DNA of 27,193 nucleotides from Protostelium mycophagum. Its lineage: Eukaryota > Evosea > Variosea > Protosteliida > Protosteliaceae. A model generated the notes under the pieces. It was not told the DNA's origin. It saw only the letters and a program-made list of their open reading frames with translations, and made no database searches. A program made the position numbers and the translations under genes. The DNA lies in NCBI GenBank assembly GCA_002081555.1, contig MZNV01001685.1, positions 1 through 27,193 on the forward strand, given 5' to 3'. Shown here piece after piece: positions 10,155 through 19,627 of this stretch. Positions within the stretch are counted from its first letter, which is position 1; each line of letters begins with the position of its first letter.

Positions 10155-10167
10155 TCTCCCGCCAAAA
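10155..10167 (+). promoter_or_regulatory. E2F-like site upstream of thymidine kinase
   Basis: TCTCCCGCCAAAA resembles the E2F/DP consensus (TTTCCCGCC, CCCGCCAAAA) about 100 nt before the thymidine kinase ATG. Thymidine kinase is a classic S-phase E2F target in animals and plants, so the position is suggestive. Similar CCCGCC motifs occur elsewhere in the window (for example near 7869 and 9395), so chance is possible. Confidence 0.35.
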
Positions 10168-10257
10168 TGTCGGTTTGAAATTCACCAAAAAAAACCATCA
10201 CCTGGCGAGAGCAACCGCAACTGAATATTTCTATTCAACTATTAAAACCGGTGTTCA

Positions 10258-11194
10258 ATGAGTCTCACATTCCAACCAGAAGGCCAAATCCAACTCATTC
10301 TCGGTCCCATGTTTTCAGGAAAGACAACCGAGCTGATGAGAAGGATAAGGAGGGAGACCATCGCCAGAAGAAAATGTATGGTGATCAAATACAAGAAAGA
10401 CACTAGATACAGCGAGGATTGCATGGCCACACATGACAAGTGAGTATCGCCATCCCACTGGAACTGACTGATTCCAGACAACTTTGGAAAGCAGTCCCAG
10501 CAGTAACCTTAGAGCCATTAATGAATCAAGCAATGCATTACGATGTGATCGGCATCGACGAAGGCCAGTTTGTAAGTCTTCCAATCCAAGACTGAGCCAA
10601 ATACTCATTCCTTTTAGTTCCCTGACATCGTCCTCTTCTGTGAGACCATGGCCAACGCTGGTAAACTAGTCCTTGTGGCCTCTTTAGATGGAACATTCCA
10701 GAGGAAGTCTTTCGGAGATGTCCTCTCATTGGTCCCTCTTTCAGAATCCATCCAAAAATTGTCCGCCGTCTGCTGTGGCTGTTTTAAAGACGCTCATTTC
10801 ACAAGAAGAATGACCTCTGAAACCGAAGTAGAAGTGAGCTCATCATCCTTTAGAACAGCATCTCACAGACATTCAGGTCATCGCTGGTGCGGAGTCTTAT
10901 GTTTCTGTCTGTAGAGCTTGTTTCCACAAGCCAGCAAGTGAGCTCACTCATCCTCAGACACAATCACCAGCAAAGGTACCAATTCAAATCTCGAATTTGG
11001 CGCGAAGATCTGACACAGAGCCAGGGAAGCACCATCAACCAAAAGAAGAGAAAGAGCTTGACAAGTTCAGGCATAACCTTGGCTCTTTCTTCGTAAAAGA
11101 CATCGCTATCTCCTGTAACGTGTTGACAGTATCATCACGCACTTGGGTTGGGATGCACAAAATAAACTGTAAAATGGTCATTTTGATATTTTAA
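10258..11194 (+). CDS. TK1: Thymidine kinase, TK1 type
   Basis: Exons 10258-10439, 10478-10571, 10618-10833, 10877-10937 and 10971-11194 give 258 residues. The enzyme phosphorylates thymidine with ATP in the salvage pathway. Visible landmarks are the P-loop [10 protein letters not shown] (residues 16-25), the DEGQF motif with catalytic Glu89, and the structural zinc cysteines C144, C147, C176 and C179 around the lasso that binds thymidine ([12 protein letters not shown]). The core (about 184 residues) is certain. The tail is not: acceptor AG at 10970 gives a 33-nt intron and a long basic tail ([14 protein letters not shown]...). AG at 10975 gives a more typical 38-nt intron and a short tail ending FGAKI (196 residues). 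TK1 tails elsewhere carry degradation signals, so the difference could matter. Confidence 0.9.
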
Positions 11195-11253
11195 AATGAA
11201 TTGTAGAAACGAATAATTACGTGTGTGAAGATGATCATCGCACCAATCAAAAG

Positions 11254-12570
11254 ATGGCGCAGGATGCAGATCGAATCTTTTGGGTCGATTTGAGGACAAT
11301 GGACAAGTTCAATTTGGGTCATGTTCCTAACTCTTCTTGTGTGCCCATCACTGAGATGGACGACCGTCTATTCGAGCTGCCTCCAAAGGTAAGACGAATC
11401 CTCCTGTGTCATTAATGTTGCAAGGGAAGTAAAATCGGCTTAGTGCTGGATCCTTTCATGGATAAAGAGGTGAGAGATCTGTAATGATGGCGGTTGAATA
11501 ATGTATCAGGCACTCTTAGAACGTTTCCGAGGACATAGCTATCATGTTGAAGAGATCATCATCGATTCGGAAGGTGTCCAACAATTGATACGCCGTCATC
11601 CATCTCAAGCTGTACAGATCATCAGATGAAATTGTCTGAAAAAGGAAATAAATCGGCACGATTATGGAAGCCCTCAGTACATTTGGAGATGGTGAGCGCA
11701 CTCTTGAGATGTACTCTGATGGCGAACAGCACATTGAGAAAGTGGAAGATCTTCTAAAAGCAATGCGGCCTGAGGGAGCCATGTTCAAAGCAATGGTAAG
11801 AAGCTTTCAACATGATCCCGTCTCAAAAAATGAGGGATGACATTCACTCCATGACACCTAGAATACCGCAGGACATTGCTTGTGGTTGTGGCAGAGAAGC
11901 AGGGTTTTTGGCGGAAAGAGGATGGGACGTGACTGCTGTAGACTTCCAGCTTATATTGTTGAACAAAGCGAACGGACTCGCCTCGAGGCTAGGGTATTCT
12001 TGATTTTTTTATGTTTTAGAGGTCAAAATAATACTAGATCAAGATGTTTGTGACTAAGTTTAGAAGATGGTATGATACTTATCGTTGTAGATGTGAAATA
12101 AATACATTATTTATGGATATAGAGAAGCCGGGTGCGTCAGACGATTTGCCACGAGGTGGATATTTATAAAATTATTTACAAAACTCACCAGACTTTCAGG
12201 AATGGACCTGGTCCATGTGGGAAGATATCTTTACCGACCTCTGTTTGAAACGATCCGAGATATCATAAGTCCAGGCGGATTTGTAATCTATCACACTTTC
12301 ATGAAAGGTGATTTTTCAAATATTTCTGTTCCGAGAAATACACGGTTATTACCGAGAATGTCACGGTACACTACCGTAATCTCAGCACAAAGATATTGTG
12401 AAGATATTGAATTGATTTTCATAGGTTGTGAAGCGTTTGGCAGACCGAAGAATCCCAATTTTATATTAAGGCCAGAAGAGTTGAAAGAGGTGAAAGAATA
12501 TATTTCGTCCTGTCTTGAGGAACGGATTGGTATATATAAATATATATTATCTGCTTCTCAGGCGAAATGA
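11254..12570 (+). CDS. Rhodanese-like domain fused to a SAM-dependent methyltransferase
   Basis: Nine exons (11254-11388, 11425-11469, 11510-11573, 11645-11691, 11730-11795, 11872-11993, 12091-12155, 12200-12307, 12425-12570) give 265 residues. The N-terminal ~75 residues resemble a rhodanese fold (VDLRTMDKFNLGHVPNSSC, ITEMDDRLFELPP). I see no CxxxxR active-site loop, so the domain is probably non-catalytic. The junction SARLWKPSVHLEM leads into a class I methyltransferase: motif I DIACGCGREAGFLAERGW (residues 120-137), acidic TAVD, then LFMDIEKPGASDDLP, VGRYLYRPLF and GRPKNPNF. The same domain order occurs in bacterial and eukaryotic proteins of unknown substrate, related to TehB-type enzymes. 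Exon 3/4 splicing is the least certain: 11574-11644 was chosen, and an acceptor at 11624 is a rival. The last intron contains palindromic CGGTAAT elements. Confidence 0.8.
12308..12424 (+). repeat. Intron with palindromic CGGTTATTACCG / ACGGTACACTACCGT element
   Basis: The last intron of the methyltransferase gene holds two adjacent inverted repeats around 12342-12380 (CGGTTATTACCGAG, CACGGTACACTACCGT). They resemble elements at 6485, 16113, 17872 and 25633. Confidence 0.55.
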
Positions 12571-12840
12571 TAACAAAAGAACCGATTTTTAACACAAAAT
12601 CGTACATGTTCAGAATAAAATTTGTTGATGTCATATGATGATCAGAATCAGAGGAACTTGATCTCTCTCATGAGCAAAAAATAATATGTATAGTGCTTCC
12701 CAAATTGGACAGTCCACCACTACGCAGAAGAGAAATTGGACGACGGGCGGCCGATACAAATTATTCTTGCACAAAAGCCAATATAAAGATTGATTTCAAC
12801 ATATTGTTTATGGACATAATTTCACACGTCTTCACATTAT

Positions 12841-13040
12841 TTGAGCTCTGAAATGCGGAGCTCCAAGGCACTGCAATCGGGCACAAACCCTAAACCTCAC
12901 CCCCTCAGCCTTCACGTTAATTCTACGGGTCGCGGTGGAGGTGCAGTGCCTTGCGCTGGGGGCGTTTACTCGTTTATTCAGTCGCGGTTTTTACAACTGG
13001 CCTGCGTGCACGTTCTGGCCCCGGCTCAGGGTAAAGTTTT
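12841..13040 (+). ncRNA. Candidate structured RNA with TTTAGGG-complementary sequence
   Basis: The 559-nt gap between the methyltransferase and metaxin genes contains a block clearly more GC-rich than its flanks. CAAGGCACTGCA (12864-12875) and TGCAGTGCCTTG (12942-12953) form a perfect 12-bp stem. Nine bases into the loop is AAACCCTAAACC (12885-12896), 1.7 repeats of the complement of TTTAGGG, as expected for a telomerase RNA template. ACCTCACC can also pair with GGTGGAGGT with one bulge. A TTTTT run at 12988-12992 could end a Pol III transcript. A helix enclosing a template is the general plan of telomerase RNA cores, but I cannot show a pseudoknot or a second conserved domain. Strand and ends are guesses. 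Chance, or another ncRNA such as SRP or RNase P RNA, remains possible. Confidence 0.3.
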
Positions 13041-13129
13041 GCCTGGCGAACATGGAATCAGATATGTAAATGCATCTCACTTTCGTAATACAATCTGCAG
13101 AAATTTGCAAAAAACAATTTTTGAGGAAC

Positions 13130-14568
13130 ATGAGTGGCATCTATAAGTTATATCTGGCTGCTCCAAAGGAGAATCATGTGCTCCCCTTTCATCCGGCTTC
13201 CATCAAAGTGAAGGTGATTTTTCAGGATTTCTGACTTTGGAAGCCTGACTGGGGTAGATGTTCTGTGAGCTAAGCGGTTTCTCGGCCACATTTGTGTCCT
13301 GGCCTGGTGATCAAAATGTATCACCAACAGGTAGAAATCATCCGATCAACTATTTCACATTTGTGATTAAGAATAGGTAAATTGCCCTTGTTGGTTCCCA
13401 TTCTTGACGAGATGATTGGAGAGCCATATATCATCCCTTTCCTCATCAAGAGAGTGAGTACATTCAATCTTCAACCGAATACATCTGTCTGATCTTACGC
13501 AGGGATTCGACTTGGACGTCCATTTTAATGAGGAGGACAGAACAATGATCAAAGCCTTATCATACCTTGATGAGAAATTCGAACATTTATGGGTAAATTC
13601 AACTGACATTCCAAGTCTAATCATGTAGAACTTCCACAACTGGTGTGTCCCTTTGAACGCAGCAGAGAACATCCAAGCTGAGGCTAAGAAAGAAAATATC
13701 TTGTTGGCCACTATCAGAAGATCACAAGTCCCAAAAGAAGCAAAGGCACTCTGGGCGAACCACTACACAGCAGAGAAGGTGATCCTTTTTAAACTCGAAC
13801 ATTTGGACTTCTAAATATTAACTTTATTTGTCGTATGTTCAAAAACACTTCAGAAGCAGCTTTTCGTTTCTCGTGCACGTATTCTTGCAGACTAATAATA
13901 TTTGAACATTTATTTACTTATAGACAGGTCTACTCAGAATATTCACATCTCATCTCGCTTTTGTCTGAGAAATTAGGCGAAAAGCCTTGGTTCTTCGGAA
14001 CAATGTGAGTTTATTGAATTACCGTTGTAGTTTTGATTGTAGATGACGAATTTCCAAAAATAAATCTCCACGAGAATGAAATTCTAATGGGCACAGACCA
14101 AGCAGTTTTGACAGCATGATATTCGGGCACATATATTGCCACTTGCACGCCAACTTGCCAGATGCCAGCTTCTCCGCTATTATAAGAGCTCACCCCAACC
14201 TGGTCGCATGGTCTCACCGTGTCGAAAATTCCGTGAGATTTCTCTTGCGTTTATCTACAATGAAGATTTGTCGGCACGTCATCACCCCTGACATGACATG
14301 ATGATGACATGTATGTTCAGGTTTTTGGAAGTTTGACCCCCCTTCCCACAATAGAAGGCAAAGAGCTCATCTACAACAATGTAGAGAAGATCCCCATATT
14401 CCCAAAAGAAGACGACAATCAGCAGAGTTTTTTTGTACAAGACAAGTGAGTCTCGTTGTAGATAGACACAATTCACAGAATCTCAGGACACTGTCTCTTA
14501 TCGCGCTGGCTGTCATCGGACTTCTTGCCATTCGTACAGCATTCACTCAAACCTTAAGAACCGAATAA
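13130..14568 (+). CDS. Metaxin-like GST-fold protein with C-terminal membrane anchor
   Basis: Nine exons (13130-13213, 13258-13330, 13377-13453, 13503-13592, 13629-13778, 13928-14004, 14097-14232, 14321-14445, 14487-14568) give 297 residues. The N-terminal thioredoxin-like part (YKLYLAAP, MFCELSGFSATFVSW, SPTGKLPLLVPIL) and the all-helical C-terminal part (GEKPWFFGTIPSSFDSMIFG, HLHANLPDASF, HPNLVAWSHRV) match the metaxin/SAM37 branch of GST-fold proteins. A single hydrophobic segment at residues 272-290 (LSLIALAVIGLLAI) followed by a short polar tail fits tail anchoring in the mitochondrial outer membrane. Metaxins help the SAM complex insert beta-barrel proteins. The link to that complex is by homology only. 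The intron before exon 7 carries two TTGTAG elements that are not used as acceptors. Confidence 0.85.
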
Positions 14569-14640
14569 GCCAGAAAACTCTTCGTTTCATAAAAATCTTT
14601 TTTTATCTGTTTCTAATTATCGGACAAATCTTCACGGCTC

Positions 14641-14646
14641 AATAAA
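14641..14646 (+). terminator. Poly(A) signal of the metaxin-like gene
   Basis: AATAAA lies 72 nt after the stop. It faces the convergent NLR-like gene. Confidence 0.5.
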
Positions 14647-14728
14647 CCCAAAGAGCCTTTCATTGAGACTTGTATCACTTGCTCTAACATGGTCTGCTTG
14701 TTTCAGTGCAGAAATATTGAAATCCGAC

Positions 14729-14734
14729 TTTATT
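14729..14734 (-). terminator. Poly(A) signal of the NLR-like gene
   Basis: The complement reads AATAAA, 77 nt after the minus-strand stop at 14812. The two convergent genes therefore end within about 240 bases of each other. Confidence 0.5.
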
Positions 14735-14811
14735 TGCTGATCATCATTCTGCATAATGCACTTGATCAAGCCATCTTTCATGACTGTGTATGACTGGTGC
14801 CAATGTTGTCA

Positions 14812-17800
14812 TCACTCTTGCTTCTGTACATCATCGAGTGATGATTGTATCTCTTCCGTCATCCTCGGATCGATCTGTTTGGCAATCTCCATGGCCCCGT
14901 TGTATTCTGCGATGGCTTGGCTCTTGTTTTTGTATTCAGTGTGCAGATCTCCGAGCTTTTTGAGTGCTTTCAATTTGAGCGGAAGTTTTCCGGCGGTGGT
15001 CGCTTTCTACGATGTTCAGTTAGAGACAACGGTTTGTACATGAAATGTTGTCTTCACCTCTACCACTTGGAGCAGGACGCTCAGCAGCTTCTCATCTGGC
15101 AACGCTTCCCTGAGTTTCTGCTGAATTATACACCATTGAAATTGCGTCTGTTTTTAGGTCATGACGCTGACATGTGTCAATTTGACGTTTACCTCTGTGA
15201 TCAGATTCGGATCTCCTGTTCCTTCAGCTTGAACTATCAGGTCTTGATATCTGGTGGAGAGTCTGAACGTATTTAGTACAAAGAAAGGAGTTCTTTCAAA
15301 GGATGTTCTTGTATGTCTGCCCCAAAGTTTAATTCTACCACAGCATTTTGCTGTAAACTCCAAAATGCAAAAACACCACTTAATAAAGTCACGAAACATG
15401 GTCGCTCACTCGGTCAGTCTCTTCTTGTCTGACGCTGTTCGCTTCTGTGACAAGACAGTCTGATTCAGCGCGATGACCAACTCTAATTTTTTGTCCGGTT
15501 TTGTGAGGGATTCTGAGATCTCTTGTGCCTTCTTAAAACACTCTGAAGCCTTGTCCAAATTTCCAGCCTCCATGTGACATGATCCTAGAGCATTAAGTCT
15601 CATCGACTTCTTCACATCATCTTTCTGCTTGTTTGCGATGTCGATCGATCTGCAATATGAGGTCAACAATTACACCGTTGTAGACGTACTGCTCAAGCGA
15701 GAAGATCGCGCGGTCAAATTGTCCCAAATCCTTGTACACCCCTCCTATATTATGGTTACAAACCCCCTGCAGATCCACCAGGCGATCTTCTGTGGCGAGA
15801 GTTAACGCTTCTTTCAGCAATTCCAATGCCTTGGTATTTTTCCTAGAAATTTTAGAATGGATGGCTGTACATCACGTGATCACCCCAATATCTTGAGCTC
15901 CATGGCAACGCGATTAGCCGCCTCTGCAGATTCTTTTCGCTTTCCAGACTCAAAGAAAGACTCTTTCAATCTGGAATAATAGGTGATGGCGTTGAACCTA
16001 TTTCCCGCCTTTGAATTACAAAAAGCGAGTTCCTCTGTGACTTCTAATTCTTCTTCTCTGCTGATCCTCCCTCTACAACTGTCAAACCAGCCGCACGAGG
16101 CCAAAGCGCAGTATCACGGTAACAACCGTACTCGTTCGCGGTAAGATTCTCAAAATGGTTCGCTTACCGTGCGATTCCGAGTTCCAAATAATCCACAGCT
16201 TTTTGGTAGTCTTGTGTGAGCATGTGCATCTTTCCAATGCGTCTGGCCACCTCTGGCTCTCTATAGGTGCTCCCAACCGTGTAAATGGTTTTCAGCGCTG
16301 CAATATAAGAATCCAATGCCTTCGACCATGTCCCCCACTTTTCGTAGAATCTTCTCATGTTGAGAACCGATGTCAAAATCGAGATGATCAATCTACAATA
16401 CCTGCCCATCTTGTAGTAACAATCTATCTGTTCATAAGGCATCTGTAGCTCTTCGTAAATCGTGAGAGATCTTCTCAACGGCTCGACGACGCCTGTGCTG
16501 GATTCCAAATTCATTAAAATCTGAGCCGTGATGCTGTGACACTGTGCTTCATATTTCTTCATTCCTGAAAAATCAATTTATATAACAAACTAGTAAGAGT
16601 CTCACCAAGTTGTTTGGACAGGGCTAATGCGACTTTTAAATAGCCAAAAGAATTCACATCACAATCTACACTCGCTTGAAATAAGTTGGCCTCGAGTATT
16701 CCTTGACCGTATCTGATCTTCTGCGACAACTCCAAAACTTCTGTGAGTATTCTGTGGACTGCTTTTGACATGCCTTGCCTTTCTTTGGCTTTGGCGGATT
16801 CGATCAGGGATTCCACGGTATCGAATTCACTTGAGGAATCTGTACACATCAGAAAATCAACTTTGTGGGTTATGAAAAGATACTTGTGTTTTTTTTGGTT
16901 TGCTGACAAAGTTGCAAACGAGCATATATTTGACACAAGCTCAGTGAGAATCAAAACTCAAATCTTGTCGGGAGCATTGCCTCTTACCTTCTGATTTCGC
17001 GATACTTTGAGAGATATAATAATACCAGTTGTAAAGAAAGAGTGGACGGATCCGTGTGTTCAGAATCTCCCTGGCTTCCAAGAGATCTAGTGATAGATCT
17101 ATCTCTTTCAGAGCTACCATACCTTGTAGTGTGAGTTCTATATTTAGAGTTTCTGTATGAAAAAGCTCCAAGCCGATCATCACGGATTCAGCTATTCTCC
17201 ATCAGTATCTACAATGTGGTGGCGACTTGCCTCCTTGTAGCGACAGAAAAGAGGACGTTATGATCACCCGCTTATAGTGACGGATAAATTTTCTGTAAAT
17301 TCTTAGAAAGTCGATTTAAAATTGTGCCCAATTGTTTTCTTTTGCAACTTAACATGCTGATAAATACCAATTAAACTGATCGTTGCAAGAAGGCATAACA
17401 TAAGACCCTATTACGATACAAATGGATTTGAGGGCTAACCTTGTTGCGTCTGCCCTTGTTTCGTTCGACAGGAATCCTGACAGATATTCCTTGACTGCTG
17501 TAGGCATCGCGTATCTCAAATACAACCTATTACCAGAAAATTCTCGTTCCAGGATTCCCTGCGTGGCAAGGGTCTCCAAATTGTCGCACATGACATCATG
17601 CGACGCATCTACAACGCTGGCGGCAGCCGTGGCGTCAAATAAGAAGGGAAAGATGCTGAGAAGTGTGGCTTGCTGTTTGATCTCCGGTTTTAGGAGGGTA
17701 AGTGATCTTGCGATGGAGAAGGTCAACGTCATGTTCTGTTCAGCTGAACCGGCGGCATACCACTCGGATAAAAGGGTAGATATATGACCTTCTGGTAGAC

Positions 17801-19627
17801 CCACCAATGAGCTTCAATAAATTAGAAAATCGCTCGATTTGTTGATACGGCAGACTTCGACCAGATTCCCCCACGGTAAAATTCTCGGTAGTTAACACGT
17901 TCATTACCGCAAATTGGGAGAATCTAACCAAAAGTCCGCAACATGAATTGCCAGTAATGTGTACAATGCTCACCTGCCAAGAATACGTAATCCCAAAGGG
18001 TTGCTATTGGTGATAGCGAGCGCCTTTTGAGTGAGAGTAAGGCCAGTCGAGCTCCCTGACCTCGGTGGAGCCGGATCTTCTTTGCTCAGATGGGGTAACA
18101 GTGAGTGAAAGAGAGTCTTTGCGTCGTCCTCAGGGAGTTCTTTGAGACGAATGGAGATGGTGACGTTGCTATCCAGCGGTAGATTGAGTTTCTGGCTAGA
18201 TGTGATGATGAGGCAGTAGCTCTCCTGAACCACATCGTTCAGAGATCTACAACGGAACGTTGAGAGTGCCTTTTAAGAGCCAAGAAGTAAGGAATCAAAA
18301 TTTTAATCACAAAAATCTGAACCCTCATCACAAAAAATTAAAATTCAATGGGATCACCCTTCGGTCCGCCAAAATCATCTGTAGTTGTTGTTCTGTATGA
18401 ACATTATCGAATATGACCACTCTTCGCTTAGAGTCGTCCAACATCCACACGAAGATTCCTCTCAACATCTCCAGGTGTTCTTTGTAGTTCTTTACATTTG
18501 CCAAGTTGGGGAAACGCTTGTATACTGGATGAGAAATGGAGTCCTGAAAGGATGCACTCTACAACAGCTCAGAATACTTGTATCAAATATGTAATCTTGC
18601 TTTTGTAACATTTGATTTGGACTTACATCCTCAGGATTCGCATTCGACATCTGTAATGAGAGGTACATTGCCTCATCTGGATAATCCTCTCTGAGCAGGG
18701 AGGCCAGATGGCAAGCTAAAGCGGTCTTGCCTAAAAATAATTATTCTTTCGACCACAACATGAGAATAGTTTTTTGCTATTCGAAATTTTTTTAAAGTTA
18801 TAATTTTATATCTGCAAAAATTAAATCGTTGAATTGTAATATAACGAATAAGATTGAAAAGTTTACCCACGCCCTCATTGCCTTGTAGATAGATGACTTG
18901 TCCACTGGAAGAGCCTTTGTTTCTCTCCATCTCTCTCAGTATATCCTTGATCACCCCCTCTCTGCCCTTGAACCCAGACGGGTACATGAATTCTGCCTTT
19001 ACATATCACACACTTTCCAAGCCAGTGCACTTCTGAGACATTGCAGTTGGCGTTCGAACAAAAGATATATACACAAAAATACATTGTGGTGCACTCCATT
19101 GGACTTGTATGAAAACATTTCTCTTTTGGATGCAATTCGATTTGTCAAAACCTCACCTGAGGCAATAATTTGGTGGTGGACAGCACGAAGTTGATGACGT
19201 CGTCTAAATTCACTCCAAGAACCTCCAATAGTTCTGCAGCTTTTGCCGTGTCTAGATGTATCATGATGATGAATTCCATGTCGACTCACCTTCGTCGCTG
19301 TTTCTGCTGAGCACAAGACCGTCTATAAAACTTTTGACTGATGTTAGGGCTGCATTTGTCTGTTTCATCGTTCCCATCACAGATTTGATGATCCCAGTCT
19401 TTCTGCTCTCCTCTTTGATCACAGGATCCAACTGTTTGTGTTTAGATGTCATATGTAACCGACATCATCCATCTCACTTGAGCTTTATGGATGAAGTTCA
19501 GCACAAAAGGAAGAAACACAACGTAGGTGTCCACGATATAAAGGAGACGATGTATCTCTGGAATCCTCTTGAGAGCTGGCCGCACTGGCACAGCCAATAT
19601 ATCTCGCGCGATTTCGATCAACCCCAT
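14812..19627 (-). CDS. NLR-like STAND protein: helical N-terminal domain, NB-ARC-like NTPase, TPR array
   Basis: Eighteen exons (19627-19478, 19431-19290, 19251-19157, 18996-18867, 18730-18627, 18543-18358, 18224-17974, 17811-17440, 17196-16988, 16839-16606, 16564-16402, 16350-16168, 16072-15884, 15842-15690, 15649-15410, 15262-15193, 15117-15058, 15006-14812) join in phase to 1041 residues. Residues 1-129 are a helical domain with a hydrophobic stretch (LLYIVDTYVVFLPFVLNF), reminiscent of HeLo/RPW8/MLKL-type bundles. The NTPase has the P-loop GNEGVGKT (168-175), Walker B RRVVIFDN (Asp253), a CLIITSS sensor strand and a GLPL-like NPLGLR. A winged helix follows (LLSIFPFLFDATAAA, GILEREFSGNRLYL). 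From about residue 480 the rest is TPRs (YKMGRFYEKWGTWSKALDSY; NHNIGGVYKDLGQFDRAI; NALGSCHMEAGNLDKASECF). Such ATP-switched sensors act in immunity or programmed cell death in plants, fungi and animals. That role here is inferred. Confidence 0.88.
16073..16167 (-). repeat. Intron with palindromic CGGTAA/TTACCG elements (NLR-like gene)
   Basis: This 95-nt intron is largely made of ACGGTAACAACCGT and GCGGTAAG...CTTACCG inverted repeats. GAGAATCTTACCGCG (minus strand) resembles the elements at 17872 and 12342. Confidence 0.5.
17872..17911 (+). repeat. Palindromic element with CGGTAGTT...CATTACCG core
   Basis: CGGTAGTTAACACGTTCATTACCG at 17886-17909 differs at only two of 24 positions from a copy at 25633-25656. 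It lies in the intron between exons 7 and 8 of the NLR-like gene. Confidence 0.7.

Noticed and set aside
12841-13146. A 101-codon plus-strand frame over the GC-rich block
   Set aside because: It overlaps the metaxin-like start in another frame and lacks protein-like composition or homology. The stem and template-like sequence explain the block better.
17422-17787. A 121-codon plus-strand frame
   Set aside because: It is antisense to exon 8 (winged helix) of the NLR-like gene.
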